A DNA stretch of 47,245 bases from Rathayibacter rhapontici (GCF_001995175.1 NZ_MUKN01000031.1:1-47245); one strand, 5' to 3'; counted from the stretch's first letter, positions 33,559 to 43,662 are shown. Notes: a model not told the origin generated them from the sequence alone. Made by a program: numbers and translations.

Positions 33559-34185
33559 ATGCGCATCTCGGAGCTCGGCCGCCTGACGGGCGTCAGCGTC
33601 GCCACGATCAAGTACTACATCCGGGAGGGGATCCTCTCCGCGGGCGAGTCCTCGGTGCCGCAGCGTGCGGAGTACGGCGACGCCCACGTCGCGCGGCTCC
33701 GCCTGCTCCGCGGTCTCATCGAGAGCGGAGGAGTCGGCATCGCCGGCGCGAAGCGCATCACGGCGGTCCTCGACAGCGGGGCGCCCCCGGCGCACGCGTT
33801 CGAGGTCGCGCAGGACGTCGTCTCGGCGAACGCCGACTCGGAGGCGCCGGCGACGGAGGGCTCGCTGGAGCGCATCCGCTCGCTCGTCGGCCCGATGCTC
33901 TGCGAGCATCCCGCCGTCGCGACGGCGGCCCGCGCCCTGGACGCCCTGGAGGCCTCCGGCGGGGCGATGACCCCCGACTGGCTCGAGCGCTACGAGGAGG
34001 CCGCGGAGCTGGTCGCCCGCGCCGATCTCGACGAGCTCGAGGCGAGGGAGAGCGTGAGCGAGCAGGCGTCGATCGCGGCGGTCGGCACGGCGCTCGGCGA
34101 CGTGGTCCTGCAGTCGCTGCGCCGCGTGGCCCAGGCCCGCGAGACGCAGCGCCGGTTCGGCTCCTCCGAGGGAGCGAAGCGATGA
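33559..34185 (+). CDS. MerR-family transcriptional regulator
   Basis: 208 residues. The N-terminal winged helix-turn-helix is clear (MRISELGRLTGVSVATIKYY, IREGIL, YGDAHVARLRLLRGL). The rest is helical, without the Cys residues of metal sensors or an obvious ligand pocket, so the signal is unknown. Its stop overlaps the start of the following membrane-protein gene (ATGA), giving a three-gene operon that the regulator probably controls. Confidence 0.88.
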   Translation: MRISELGRLTGVSVATIKYYIREGILSAGESSVPQRAEYGDAHVARLRLLRGLIESGGVGIAGAKRITAVLDSGAPPAHAFEVAQDVVSANADSEAPATEGSLERIRSLVGPMLCEHPAVATAARALDALEASGGAMTPDWLERYEEAAELVARADLDELEARESVSEQASIAAVGTALGDVVLQSLRRVAQARETQRRFGSSEGAKR

Positions 34186-35135
34186 CCGCCGTGCAGGAGG
34201 CGCCCGTCTCCGAGGCCCCCGCCCGTGCGCACCGCCCCCTCCTCGCCCTCGCGATCGCGATGGCCGTCGGGGCCGCGTTCTGCGTCGTCGCGCTCCTCGT
34301 CGATCCGCGCGAGCTCGGCGGGCAGCCCGTCTGGGCGAAGCCGCTCAAGTTCTGCCTCTCGATCGCCGTCTACGCGCTGACGCTCGCGTGGCTGATCGGG
34401 CTCCTCCCCCGCCGCCGTCGTCTCGGACGGGTCCTCGGCACCGTCGCGGCTGCGGGCCTGGTGATCGAGATGGTCGTCATCGGCGGCGCCGCGGCCGTCG
34501 GCGCCGCGAGCCACTTCGACGTCAGCACGCCCCTGCACTCGGCGATGTGGACGACCATGGCCGTGTCGATCGTGGTCGTGTGGCTCGCCACCCTGGTCCT
34601 CGCGCTCCTGCTGGCCCGGGTACCACTGGGCGATCCCGCCCTCACGATCGCGGTGCGGGCGGGACTGGTGATCGGCCTGGTGGGCATGGCTCTGGCCTTC
34701 CTGATGACCGGACCGACCGCCGACCAGATCTCGGACTACCAGGGGGTCGTCGGAGCCCACGCCGTCGGCGTGCCGGACGGCGGCACCGGCCTGCCGCTGC
34801 TCGGCTGGAGCACCACGGGCGGCGACCTCCGCATCCCGCACTTCGTCGGGATGCACGCGCTGCAGGGGCTGCCGCTGCTGGCGATCGGACTGCGTCTGCT
34901 CGGACGACGCATCCCGGTGCTCGCCTGCTCGGCCGTACGCGTCCGACTGCTCGTTCTCGCCTCCGTCGGGTGGGCCGGTGTCGTCGCGATCACCTGCTGG
35001 CAGGCTCTGCGCGGCCAGTCGATCGTCGCTCCGGATGCGCTGACCGCGGCGGTCGGCCTCGGCCTCGCCCTCCTCCTGCTCGGCGGCGCCGTCGCCGTGC
35101 TCACCCGACCGCGCACCCCGGAGGTCCCGCGATGA
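34182..35135 (+). CDS. Multi-pass membrane protein in the MerR operon
   Basis: 317 residues with about eight hydrophobic segments from residue 20 to the end. VWAKPLKFCLSIAVYALTLA and RIPHFVGMHALQGLPLL, with a conserved-looking His pair (HFVGMHALQ), stand out and could bind a cofactor. I do not recognise a named family. Translation is coupled to the regulator upstream and to the DUF2834-like gene downstream, so the two membrane proteins probably work together. Confidence 0.75.
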   Translation: MTAVQEAPVSEAPARAHRPLLALAIAMAVGAAFCVVALLVDPRELGGQPVWAKPLKFCLSIAVYALTLAWLIGLLPRRRRLGRVLGTVAAAGLVIEMVVIGGAAAVGAASHFDVSTPLHSAMWTTMAVSIVVVWLATLVLALLLARVPLGDPALTIAVRAGLVIGLVGMALAFLMTGPTADQISDYQGVVGAHAVGVPDGGTGLPLLGWSTTGGDLRIPHFVGMHALQGLPLLAIGLRLLGRRIPVLACSAVRVRLLVLASVGWAGVVAITCWQALRGQSIVAPDALTAAVGLGLALLLLGGAVAVLTRPRTPEVPR

Positions 35136-35482
35136 ACAGACTGCTCGCGAACTGGACGCCGCCGGCCCTGGTCTACCTGGTCCTCGCGGTCCTCGGTCTC
35201 GTCGGCACCTGGACGCACAACATCCGCGCCGTGCTCGAGAGCGTCGACTTCCTCGGCGCCTGGTTCGACGGCGGCCCGGCGGTGTCGTCCCTGACGACCG
35301 ACCTGCTGATCGTCGCGATCGCGGCGGTGGGCCTGATCGTCGTCGAAGGACGGCGTCTCGGGATGAAGCGGCTCTGGATCTACGTGCTGCTCGCACCGCT
35401 CGTCGCGCTCGCCTTCGCGTTCCCGCTGTTCCTCGCGATGCGGGAGCGGCACCTCGCGGCGCTCCGGAGCGAGAGGACCTAG
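35132..35482 (+). CDS. DUF2834-like small membrane protein
   Basis: 116 residues, with three hydrophobic segments (about 11-28, 57-74 and 82-100). [10 protein letters not shown] between the first two and [20 protein letters not shown] are typical of the DUF2834 layout. It is the last gene of the MerR operon and converges on trmD, sharing CTAG at the stops. Confidence 0.75.
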   Translation: MNRLLANWTPPALVYLVLAVLGLVGTWTHNIRAVLESVDFLGAWFDGGPAVSSLTTDLLIVAIAAVGLIVVEGRRLGMKRLWIYVLLAPLVALAFAFPLFLAMRERHLAALRSERT

Positions 35483-36168
35483 GCCAGCAGCTCGGGCCGG
35501 ACGCGGCGGGTGCGCTCGACGCTCTGCTCGTGACGCCACGCGGCGATCGCTCCGTGGTTGCCGCTGAGCAGCACCGGAGGGACGTCGAGGCCGCGCCAGG
35601 ACGCGGGCTTGGTGTAGCTGGGGTACTCGAGCAGGCCGTCGGAGTGGCTCTCCTCGACGAGGCTCGCCGGGTTGCCGACGACCCCGGGGACGAGTCGGCC
35701 GACGGCCTCGATCATCGCCATGACGGCGACCTCGCCGCCGTTCAGCACGTAGTCGCCGAGGCTGATCATCCGGACGCGGGCCCGGGTCGCGGTGTGGTCG
35801 ACGACGCGCTGGTCGATGCCCTCGTAGCGGCCGCAGCCGAACACGAGCGCCTTCTCGTCGGCGAGCTGCCGGGCGGTGGCCTGCGTGAAGACCTCTCCGG
35901 CGGGCGAGGGGAAGACCACGAGCGGATCCGCGTCGCCCGCGGACTCGAGGATCGTGTCGAGCGCCTCGCCCCACGGCTCCGGACGCATGACCATGCCGGC
36001 GCCTCCGCCGTAGGGCGTGTCGTCGACGGTGCGGTGGCGGTCGTGCGTGAAGGAGCGAAGATCGTGCACGCCGAGCTCGATCAGCCCGCTCTGGCGCGCG
36101 CGCCCGAGCAGGCTGATGTCGAGCACCCCGAAGAACTCCGGGAAGATCGTGACGATGTCGATCCTCAC
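35479..36168 (-). CDS. trmD: tRNA (guanine37-N1)-methyltransferase
   Basis: 229 residues from GTG 36168. [13 protein letters not shown] is the usual start, [17 protein letters not shown] the S-adenosylmethionine loop region, and [16 protein letters not shown] and [16 protein letters not shown] the trefoil-knot motifs. It methylates G37 to keep the reading frame. It overlaps the rimM stop (GTGA). Confidence 0.96.
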   Translation of the reverse strand: MRIDIVTIFPEFFGVLDISLLGRARQSGLIELGVHDLRSFTHDRHRTVDDTPYGGGAGMVMRPEPWGEALDTILESAGDADPLVVFPSPAGEVFTQATARQLADEKALVFGCGRYEGIDQRVVDHTATRARVRMISLGDYVLNGGEVAVMAMIEAVGRLVPGVVGNPASLVEESHSDGLLEYPSYTKPASWRGLDVPPVLLSGNHGAIAAWRHEQSVERTRRVRPELLA

Positions 36169-36917
36169 GACCGGGGGTCCTCCGCGGGGGCCGCATCGGT
36201 CGAGTCGTCGTCCGCGGTGCCGTCGGACGAGGGCTCCTCGGTCGCGACCGCGTCCTGCGGGGCCTCGTCGTCCTCGGAGTCGACCTCGTCGTCCTCGGAG
36301 TCGGCGACCGTCGCGAGCGCGGGGTCCGAGAGGTCGACGCCGGTGAGGTCGACCTGCGCCGGCTCCACCTCGACGATCTCCTCGAAGAGACCGGTCGGAG
36401 GAGTGACGGTGACGATGCCGGCGACCGGGTCGATGGACGGCACGATCGCGGTGACGAACGGCACCATGACCTCGCCCGACGGAGTGGCCACGATGAGCAG
36501 GTCCTGCGCGGGGAAGTGGTCGACGCGGCGGACGGTGCCGACCTCGGCTCCGTCGCGGACGACCTTCATGCCGACGAGCTGGTAGTCGTACCAGGAGTCG
36601 TCGTCGCCCGGCGTCGTGCGGACCTCCTCGTCGATCCAGAGGATCGCCTTCAGGAGGGTCTCGGCGGCGCTGCGGTCGTCGACGCCCTTGAAGAACGCGA
36701 CGGGGTGGCTGTTGTACCAGCGCAGCTCGACGAGCTCGAGCTTCTTCCCGTGCCACTCGGAGGTGCGGGGCACCTGCAACGTGAACGTGGATCCGGGGGT
36801 GAAGCGCTTGTCGGGCTCATCGGTGTAGAGCTCGAGCTTGATGGCGCCCTTGAGGCCGTGGGCCTTGGTGAGTCGGGCGACGCGGAGCTGCGTCGTGCCC
36901 GTTCCGGGGGTCGCCAC
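36165..36917 (-). CDS. rimM: 16S rRNA processing protein RimM with acidic tail
   Basis: 250 residues from GTG 36917. The N-terminal domain has [20 protein letters not shown] and the PRC barrel has [10 protein letters not shown] and [15 protein letters not shown]. After about residue 190 an acidic tail follows ([18 protein letters not shown] and on), longer than in most bacteria. RimM helps mature the 30S head and binds S19. It lies in the order rpsP, khpA, rimM, trmD. Confidence 0.93.
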   Translation of the reverse strand: MATPGTGTTQLRVARLTKAHGLKGAIKLELYTDEPDKRFTPGSTFTLQVPRTSEWHGKKLELVELRWYNSHPVAFFKGVDDRSAAETLLKAILWIDEEVRTTPGDDDSWYDYQLVGMKVVRDGAEVGTVRRVDHFPAQDLLIVATPSGEVMVPFVTAIVPSIDPVAGIVTVTPPTGLFEEIVEVEPAQVDLTGVDLSDPALATVADSEDDEVDSEDDEAPQDAVATEEPSSDGTADDDSTDAAPAEDPRS

Positions 36918-36919
36918 CT

Positions 36920-37155
36920 CTACTTGTCGGTGTCGACGACGTCGACGCGGACGCGACGGCCGTCGGCCAGAGCGGCGACCAGGGTGCGGACGCCTTGGCG
37001 GTGCGGCCGGAACGTCCGATCACGCGGCCGAGGTCCTCGGGGTGCACGCGCACCTCGAGGACCTCTCCGCGTGAGGAGCTCGTCGCCACGACACGGACCT
37101 CATCGGGGTTCTCGACGATCCCCTTGACGAGGTGCTCGACGGCAGGAGCGAGCAT
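36920..37155 (-). CDS. khpA: KH-domain RNA-binding protein KhpA, one base lost
   Basis: The frame begins MLAPAVEHLVKGIVENPDEV and holds the KH motif VIGRSGRTAKA. It then breaks near 36991-36993. Restoring one base gives VRTLVAALADGRRVRVDVV and a stop at 36920, 78 residues, the family length. KhpA is a small RNA-binding protein often found between rpsP and rimM, exactly as here. Confidence 0.88.
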
Positions 37156-37158
37156 GGA

Positions 37159-37569
37159 CTACGCCTCGGTGGAGGTCTCGTCGGCGGTGTCCTCGGCCGG
37201 GGCGGCCTTGGCCGGAGCCTCGGTCTTGGGCTTGAGGACGGGCTTCTTCTTGGCGTCGATGACGAAGGGGGCCTTGGGCTCCTTCACCTTGACGGTGCTG
37301 ACGGCGTCGGCGTCGCCCTTGTAGCGGCCCCAGTCTCCGGTCAGCTTGAGGATCGCGGCGACCTGCTCGGTCGGCTGCGCGCCGACGCCGAGCCAGTACT
37401 GCGCACGCTCGGAGTCGACCTCGATGAACGAGGGCTCCTCGGTGGGGTGGTACTTGCCGATCTCCTCGATGACGCGGCCGTCGCGCTTGGTGCGCGAGTC
37501 GGCGACGACGATGCGGTAGTAGGGCGCTCGGATCTTGCCGAGGCGCTTCAGACGAATCTTGACAGCCAC
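37159..37569 (-). CDS. rpsP: 30S ribosomal protein S16
   Basis: 136 residues from GTG 37569 ([20 protein letters not shown]). [21 protein letters not shown] and [17 protein letters not shown] are standard S16. A Lys/Ala/Glu-rich extension of about 45 residues follows, as in many actinobacteria. It leads the rpsP-khpA-rimM-trmD operon. Confidence 0.96.
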   Translation of the reverse strand: MAVKIRLKRLGKIRAPYYRIVVADSRTKRDGRVIEEIGKYHPTEEPSFIEVDSERAQYWLGVGAQPTEQVAAILKLTGDWGRYKGDADAVSTVKVKEPKAPFVIDAKKKPVLKPKTEAPAKAAPAEDTADETSTEA

Positions 37570-37899
37570 AATTCTCCTGTGTGGTCGTTGACCGATGAGG
37601 TCGATGATGGATGAACTGAGCCGTGAGCGTGGGGTGCACACCCGGCCGGAAGCTCGAGGGGGTTTCTTCGGCGGTGAGTAGAGGGTCGACCGCCTCGGAC
37701 CCGACGGATCATTCTGCCAGAAAAACGCCCGGCGCGCGGGCGCGACATGCATCTCCCGGGCCCGCGGAGTCGCGGATCGCGGCCGGACGACCGCGCGTGA
37801 CGCCGCACGGACAGCCCACACGTCCGCCTCCGCGAGTCGTGGGACGATGAAAGCCGTGCGTCCCGACCCGGTGGACGCCGGATCGACGGAGACGACGCC
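37570..37899. other. Divergent promoter region between rpsP and the carboxylate-amine ligase
   Basis: 330 bp without a credible gene. It must hold the rpsP operon promoter on one side and the ligase promoter on the other. I see no clear hairpin leader or repeat. Confidence 0.5.
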
Positions 37900-39044
37900 A
37901 TGGAGATCAGCTTCGCCCAGTCCGACCGCTCCACGCTCGGGATCGAGTGGGAGGTCGCGATCGTCGACCGGCAGACGGGCGATCTGGCGAACGTGGCCGA
38001 CGTCGTCCTCGAGGCCCTCCGAGGGGAGGACGGCGAGCCGCATCCGCGGATCACCGGCGAGCTGCTGCGCAACACCGTCGAGCTCGTCTCGGGCGTGCAC
38101 ACGACGGTCCGTGACGCCGTCGCCGACCTGCAGGACCAGCTGCGGCAGGTGCGCGAGATCACGGACCCCATGGGCCTGGACCTCGTCTGCTCCGGCACCC
38201 ACCCCTTCGCCCAGTGGTACGACCAGAGCATCACCGACAAGGAGCGCTACCACCGACTCATCGACCGGACCCAGTGGTGGGGCCGCAACATGATGATCTG
38301 GGGCATCCACGTGCACGTCGGCATCGAGGACCGCGACAAGGTGCTCGCGATCCTCAACTCGCTGCTCGACTACTACCCGCACCTGCAGGCGCTGTCGGCG
38401 TCGAGCCCGTTCTGGGGCGGGGTGGACACGGGGTACGCCTCGAACCGCGCCCTGATGTTCCAGCAGCTGCCGACGGCGGGACTGCTCCCCAGTTCGGAGC
38501 CTGGGCGAACTACGAGGAGTACGTCGACGACATGATGCGCACGGGCGTCATCGACGACCACACCGAGGTCCGCTGGGACATCCGCCCCTCGCCGCAGTGG
38601 GGCACGCTCGAGATGCGCGCCTGCGACGGCCTCTCGTCGGCGGAGGAGATCGGCGCGGTCGCCGCGCTCATCCAGTGCCTCGTCGAGCACCTGTCGACGC
38701 GCCTGGACCAGGGCGAGGACCTGCCGACCATGCAGCCCTGGTACGTGCGCGAGAACAAGTGGCGCGCGGCGAGGTACGGCCTCGACGCCGAGATCATCCT
38801 GGACAGTGCGGGAGCCGAGCGCCTCGTGACCGACGACATCCGCGATCTGCTCGTGACGCTCGCCCCGGTGGCGGAGCGCCTGGACTGCACGGCCGAGCTC
38901 GCGGACGTCGAGCTGATCCTCGTCGCCGGCGCCAGCTACCAGCGGCAGCTGAAGGTCGCCGCGGCGAACGACGGCGACCTGAAGTCGGTCGTGCGGGCAC
39001 TGGCCGGCGAGCTGCGAGACGGACTGCGGGACCCGCGGGCATGA
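37900..39044 (+). CDS. Carboxylate-amine ligase, YbdK type (GCS2 family), one base lost
   Basis: 381 residues after restoring one C near 38484-38486. The sequence begins [20 protein letters not shown], with the Glu of the ATP-grasp-like metal site, then [35 protein letters not shown] and, in the second frame, [20 protein letters not shown]. These are signatures of the glutamate-cysteine ligase GCS2 family. It joins a carboxylate to an amine using ATP; the true substrates are uncertain. Its stop overlaps the next gene (ATGA). Confidence 0.88.
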
Positions 39045-39796
39045 CCGCGACGCGGCGGCTCGTGCTGGTCGCGGCGCTCGTGCTGGGGCTGGCCGGGTGC
39101 TCGTCCGCAGCGGAGCCCGCGGCGACCGGTGCCGCGACCGCGACTCCGGCCCCGACCCGCGACGCCGAGGCCCCGAACCCGCTCGTCGTCGGAGGAGCGA
39201 TTCCGGCCGGTGCACGGGTGACCTTCGTCGGGGACAGCATCGTGCGCGGCTACGGACTCGACGGCACGGACGCCTGGCCGTTGCTCGTCGGCGACGCGTT
39301 CGGCTGGACGGTGGCCAATCTCGGCTGCGACGGCGGCGGCTTCGTCCGGCCGGGGAGCTGCGGATCCCCGATCGGGGACCGCGCCGAGGAGATCGCCGCG
39401 ACGGACCCCGACGCCGTGATCGTCCTCGCGAGCAGCAACGATCTCGGCTCGCCCGTCGACGAGGTCGTCGCCGCGATCCCTCCCGCGGTGCGGGCGATCG
39501 CGGCGGCCGTCCCCTCCGCACGGCTCATCGCGGTCGACTCCGTCTGGGGGCCCGATCCGCGGCCCGCCGACCTCGCCGCCTACGACCGGGCCCTGGTGGA
39601 CGCGGTGGCCGCGGCCGGCGGTGGAGCACTCGAGTACCCCGATCCGCTCCGCGCCGACGGGCTGCTCGCCGAGGACGGCATCCACCCGACGCAGGCGGGT
39701 CAGCTCGCGCTGGCGGAGGCCTTCGCGCTGGCCGCCGAGAAGGCCGGACTCGGGCAGAGCGTCCCGTCGGACTCGGTGCCGACCGTCACGGAGTAG
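39041..39796 (+). CDS. SGNH-type hydrolase lipoprotein
   Basis: 251 residues. The signal peptide ends in LAGC, so the protein is lipid-anchored outside the cell. VTFVGDSIVRGYG carries the nucleophilic Ser of block I, the SSNDLG region is block III, and DGIHPTQAGQ supplies the final Asp-x-x-His. These are the SGNH/GDSL esterase blocks. It probably deacylates a cell-wall or extracellular ester. Translation is coupled to the ligase gene. Confidence 0.88.
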   Translation: MTATRRLVLVAALVLGLAGCSSAAEPAATGAATATPAPTRDAEAPNPLVVGGAIPAGARVTFVGDSIVRGYGLDGTDAWPLLVGDAFGWTVANLGCDGGGFVRPGSCGSPIGDRAEEIAATDPDAVIVLASSNDLGSPVDEVVAAIPPAVRAIAAAVPSARLIAVDSVWGPDPRPADLAAYDRALVDAVAAAGGGALEYPDPLRADGLLAEDGIHPTQAGQLALAEAFALAAEKAGLGQSVPSDSVPTVTE

Positions 39797-39820
39797 GGGC
39801 GGGAGCCGCGCTCCCGCCCC
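39796..39820. terminator. Bidirectional hairpin terminator
   Basis: GGGGCGGGAGC and GCTCCCGCCCC form a perfect 11-bp stem with a CGC loop between two convergent genes. It begins at the last base of the SGNH gene stop codon. Confidence 0.75.
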
Positions 39821-39827
39821 TCCCCGA

Positions 39828-40664
39828 TCAGCGGGTCGTGCTGTTCTTGCCGTCGCGCCAGGACAGGAGCTCGCGCACCGGCGCGAGGTCGATGCCGGGG
39901 CCGCTGATGCCGAGCGTGAAGAGGCGCGCGCCGAGGTCGAACTGCTGGTCGGCGACCGCGAACGCGCCGTCGCCGCCCTCGGCGGGGATGTTCACACCGG
40001 TCGAGATCTCGATCGCGGAGAGATCGCGCTCCGTCTTCGCGCACCAGTCGCCGAGGACGCCGAGCTTGCGCTCGAGGGTCGGAACGTCCGAGAAGCTGTG
40101 CCAGATGTCGGCGTGCTCGGCGACGATCCGCAGGGTCTTCTTCTCTCCCCCGCCGCCGATCATCACGGGGATGTCGCGGATGGGAGCGGGATTCAGCTTC
40201 TCCCAGCGGCTGCGGATGCGGGGCATGGCCTCGGACAGCTCGTCCAGTCGCGAGCCGGCGGTGCCGAACTCGTAGCCGTACTCCTGGTAGTCGCGCTCGA
40301 ACCAGCCCGAGCCGATGCCGAAGACCAGGCGGCCCTCCGCGCCCTTCGCGCTGATGTGGTCGACGGTGCGGGCCATGTCGGCCAGCAGGTCGGGGTTGCG
40401 GTAGCTGTTGCAGGTCACGAGCGGGCCGAACTCGATGCGGCTGGTCTGCTCGGCCCAGGCGGCGAGCATGCTCCAGCCCTCGAAGTGGAGGCCGTCGGGC
40501 TCGCCCGAGAGCGGGTAGAAGTGGTCCCAGTTGAACGCGATGTCGACGCCGAGGTCTTCGAGCTCGGCGAGGGTGTCGCGGATGACCTCGTAGGAGACGT
40601 GCTGAGGGGCGATCTGGACGCCGATGCGGACCGGGCGCGCGGTGGTGGTTGTCATGCTCTCCAC
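39828..40664 (-). CDS. LLM-class F420-dependent oxidoreductase
   Basis: 278 residues from GTG 40664 (GAGG six bases upstream); an ATG three codons later is the alternative. The luciferase-like TIM barrel is recognisable: IAFNWDHFYPLSG, RIEFGPLVTCNSYRNPDLLA, FGIGSGWFERDYQEYG and PVMIGGGGEKKTLRI. Members transfer hydride from reduced F420. The substrate is unknown. A REP-like cluster lies upstream. Confidence 0.88.
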   Translation of the reverse strand: MESMTTTTARPVRIGVQIAPQHVSYEVIRDTLAELEDLGVDIAFNWDHFYPLSGEPDGLHFEGWSMLAAWAEQTSRIEFGPLVTCNSYRNPDLLADMARTVDHISAKGAEGRLVFGIGSGWFERDYQEYGYEFGTAGSRLDELSEAMPRIRSRWEKLNPAPIRDIPVMIGGGGEKKTLRIVAEHADIWHSFSDVPTLERKLGVLGDWCAKTERDLSAIEISTGVNIPAEGGDGAFAVADQQFDLGARLFTLGISGPGIDLAPVRELLSWRDGKNSTTR

Positions 40665-40702
40665 GCTAGACCTCGGGAGTGACGGGGAGGCGTCTTCGCC
40701 GG

Positions 40703-40880
40703 TGGACGAGTAGCGCCGCAGGCGCCCCTTCTGCTGGTCGAGCAGCGCCGCAGGCGCGTATCGAGACCCACCGGCTCCGGGTGACGTGGATCTCGATACG
40801 CCCGCTGCACGGGCTACTCGATCAGCAAGGGGGACGCCCGCTGCGGGAACTGCTCGATCAGCGCCGGCTGCTCGAGCAGG
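40703..40880. repeat. Cluster of REP-like palindromes
   Basis: About four related units made of CTGGTCGAG, a short GC hairpin and GTATCGAGACC, in alternating directions. The clearest are 40734-40768 and 40789-40827; partial copies flank them. The same words form the single unit at 29532. This is a mobile-looking intergenic repeat family of the host. Confidence 0.75.
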
Positions 40881-40892
40881 GGCGGGCGGCCG

Positions 40893-41351
40893 CTACTCGC
40901 CGGCGGGGTCGGGGGCGGCGGTCGGAGCCTCGTCGGCGGTCGAGCGGGCGAGCTTGACGGTCGTGGCGCCGGCGTCGTCGAAGAGGCGGAGGCGGCCGCC
41001 GTCGATCGCGGCCGTCGACGCAGCCCCGAAGATCATCGGCAGAGCCACTCCGTCGCACGCGATCAGCGTGCTCGGACCGGCGTCGACGCTGAGGGCGCCC
41101 TCGTCGTCGATCGCCCACTCCCCCTGCACGCCGTTGCAGCCGTCCGAGCCGGTCCAGGTGCCGTCGTCGGCGATCAGGAGGAACGGCACGTCCGGGGACT
41201 CGTAGGCGACTCCGGTGACCCAGCGGCCGACGAGCTCCTCGGGAGCGGGCGCCGACATCGCGTCGACTCCGGACGTCTCGGCGCATCCCGCGAGCCCGAG
41301 GACGGCGGCGGACGCGAGAGCCGCCGCGGCGACCCGCCGCCTCGCCGTCAT
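40893..41351 (-). CDS. META-domain-like lipoprotein
   Basis: 152 residues. A signal peptide ends in LAGC (lipobox). The mature part has WVTGVAYESPDVPFLLIADD, WTGSDGCNGVQGEWAI and LIACDGVALP, the GC-containing pattern of META/HslJ-like domains found in secreted stress or protease-inhibitor proteins. Its stop lies upstream of a REP cluster and its ATG overlaps the ffh stop (ATGA). Role unknown. Confidence 0.8.
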   Translation of the reverse strand: MTARRRVAAAALASAAVLGLAGCAETSGVDAMSAPAPEELVGRWVTGVAYESPDVPFLLIADDGTWTGSDGCNGVQGEWAIDDEGALSVDAGPSTLIACDGVALPMIFGAASTAAIDGGRLRLFDDAGATTVKLARSTADEAPTAAPDPAGE

Positions 41352-42904
41352 CGGCCGAGGAACTTCTGCAGCTGCTCCAGCTCCTCGGGCGTGGGCTGGG
41401 CCTGGCTGCCCGTGCCGCCGCCGAGACCGAAGCCCGAGCCGCCGGCGTCGCCGGGACGAGGGCCGGACGTGATCGCCGCGTTCTCGGCGGCGCGCTTGGC
41501 CGGGTTGCCCGACTTCGACGTCTTCTTCTTCTGCGGCTTCGGGCGGCCCTGGTAGCCGGCTCCGGGAACGGGACCCATGCCGGGCACGTTCGGCATGCCG
41601 CCCTTCGCCACGGTCTTCATCATCTTCGCGGCCTGCTCGAAGCGCTGCACGAGCTGGTTCACGTCGGTCACGGTCATGCCGGAGCCCCGCGCGATGCGCA
41701 GTCGCCGCGAGCCGTTGAGCAGCTTCGGGTTCACGCGCTCGGCCTTGGTCATCGACTGGATGATGGCCTCGGTGCGCACGATCTCGCGCTCGTCGAACTG
41801 GTCGAGCTGCTCGCGCATGCCCTTCGCGCCCGGGAGCATGCCGATCATCTTCTTGATCGAGCCCATGTTGCGCAGCTGCTGCATCTGGCCGAGGAAGTCG
41901 TCGAGCGTGAACGAGTCGCTCATGATCTTCTCGGCGACCTTGCGCGCCTCGTCCTCGTCGAACGCGGACTGCGCCTGCTCGATGAGGGTGAGCACGTCGC
42001 CGAGGTCGAGGATCCGGCTCGCCATGCGGTCGGGGTGGAACTGCTCGAAGTCGTCGAGGCCCTCGCCCGTGGAGGCGAAGAGGATCGGACGGCCGGTCAG
42101 CGACGCGACGGACAGCGCCGCTCCGCCCCGCGCGTCGCCGTCGAGCTTCGACAGCACGACGCCGGTGAAGTCGACGCCCTCCTGGAAGGCCTTGGCGGTC
42201 GCGACCGCATCCTGTCCGATCATCGCGTCGATGACGAAGAGGACCTCGTCGGGGTTCGTGACGCGGCGGATGTCGGACGCCTGCTTCATCATGTCGGCGT
42301 CGACGCCGAGGCGGCCGGCGGTGTCGATGATGACGGTGTCGTACTGCTTGTCGGTGGCGAACCTGATCGCGTTCTGCGCGACCTTGACCGGGTTGCCGAC
42401 TCCGTTGCCGGGCTCGGGAGCGTAGACCGCGACTCCGGCCTGCTCGCCCACGACCTGCAGCTGCTGCACCGCGTTCGGGCGCTGGAGGTCGGCGGCGACG
42501 AGGAGGGGGGTGTGCCCGTCCTTGCCGAGGTACTTGCCGAGCTTGCCGGCGAGCGTCGTCTTGCCGGCGCCCTGGAGGCCGGCGAGCATGATGACGGTCG
42601 GCGGCCGCTTCGCGAACTCGAGGCGGCGGGACTGCCCGCCGAGGATCGCGACGAGCTCCTCGTTCACGATCTGCACGACCTGCTGCGCGGGGTTCAGCGC
42701 CTTGTTGACCTCGTCGCCGAGGGCGCGCTCGCGCACCTTGCCGGTGAACGCCTTGACCACGTCCAGCGCCACGTCGGCGTCGAGCAGCGCGCGCCGGATC
42801 TCGCGGACGGTGCCGTCGACGTCGGAGGCCGAGAGCTTGCCCTTCGTGCGGAGGTTCTTGAAGGTCTCGACGAGTCGATCGGAGAGGGTGCCGAAAGTAG
42901 CCAT
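41348..42904 (-). CDS. ffh: Signal recognition particle protein Ffh
   Basis: 518 residues. The N domain is 1-95. The G domain has [14 protein letters not shown] (P loop), [10 protein letters not shown] and [12 protein letters not shown]. The M domain has [14 protein letters not shown] and [20 protein letters not shown], which binds SRP RNA. With 4.5S RNA and FtsY it delivers nascent membrane proteins to SecYEG. No SRP RNA gene is seen in the window. Confidence 0.97.
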   Translation of the reverse strand: MATFGTLSDRLVETFKNLRTKGKLSASDVDGTVREIRRALLDADVALDVVKAFTGKVRERALGDEVNKALNPAQQVVQIVNEELVAILGGQSRRLEFAKRPPTVIMLAGLQGAGKTTLAGKLGKYLGKDGHTPLLVAADLQRPNAVQQLQVVGEQAGVAVYAPEPGNGVGNPVKVAQNAIRFATDKQYDTVIIDTAGRLGVDADMMKQASDIRRVTNPDEVLFVIDAMIGQDAVATAKAFQEGVDFTGVVLSKLDGDARGGAALSVASLTGRPILFASTGEGLDDFEQFHPDRMASRILDLGDVLTLIEQAQSAFDEDEARKVAEKIMSDSFTLDDFLGQMQQLRNMGSIKKMIGMLPGAKGMREQLDQFDEREIVRTEAIIQSMTKAERVNPKLLNGSRRLRIARGSGMTVTDVNQLVQRFEQAAKMMKTVAKGGMPNVPGMGPVPGAGYQGRPKPQKKKTSKSGNPAKRAAENAAITSGPRPGDAGGSGFGLGGGTGSQAQPTPEELEQLQKFLGR

Positions 42905-43002
42905 GATGCCCGGAATTCTACCGGAGCCGCGGAGTGCTCGGTTCTGCGGCGGCTCGCCCCGATTAACTGGGCTCGGTGCAGGAATACGTCTAGGGTGGCG
43001 AC

Positions 43003-43662
43003 GTGATCGAGACACTTCTGGCGGGCGACTCCGCAGCTCCCCTGGACTACCGCGACGGCTGGCAGCTGCAGCGCCGCCTCCACGACGAGGTGGTCGCGGG
43101 CCGCGACGGCGTGCTGGTGCTCTGCGAGCACGCCTCCGTCTACACGGCGGGCAAGCGGACCGAGGCGCACGAGCGGCCGGCCGACGGCTCCCCCGTGGTC
43201 GACGTCGACCGCGGCGGCAGGATCACCTGGCACGGGCCCGGTCAGCTCGTCGGCTACCCGATCGTGCGTCTGCGCGAACCGGTCGACGTGGTCGCCTACG
43301 TCCGCTCGCTCGAGGGGATGCTGATCGCCGTGCTCGCCGACCTGGGCGTCCTCGGCGAGCGGATCGACGGACGCTCGGGCGTCTGGATCCGCCGACCGCT
43401 CGGTGCGGACAAGATCGCGGCCATCGGCATCCGGGTGGCGGGAGGCGTGACGATGCACGGCTTCGCCCTCAACGTCTCGAACAGCCTCGAGCCCTACTCC
43501 CGCATCGTCGCCTGCGGCATCTCGGACGCCGGAGTGACCACGATCGAGCGCGAGACGGGCAGCGCCGTGTCGATGGAGGCGGTGCGCGGCCTGATCGATC
43601 AGCGGTTCCGCGAGTGCTCGCTCGAGTTCTCGGCCGAGCAGACCGCGGTGGTGGCAGCGTGA
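43003..43662 (+). CDS. lipB: Octanoyl-[acyl-carrier protein]:protein octanoyltransferase
   Basis: 219 residues from GTG 43003. [38 protein letters not shown] (with the catalytic Lys) and TMHGFALNV followed by ACGI (catalytic Cys) are standard LipB. It transfers octanoate from ACP to lipoyl domains. The stop overlaps the lipA GTG, so the two are coupled. Confidence 0.96.
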   Translation: MIETLLAGDSAAPLDYRDGWQLQRRLHDEVVAGRDGVLVLCEHASVYTAGKRTEAHERPADGSPVVDVDRGGRITWHGPGQLVGYPIVRLREPVDVVAYVRSLEGMLIAVLADLGVLGERIDGRSGVWIRRPLGADKIAAIGIRVAGGVTMHGFALNVSNSLEPYSRIVACGISDAGVTTIERETGSAVSMEAVRGLIDQRFRECSLEFSAEQTAVVAA

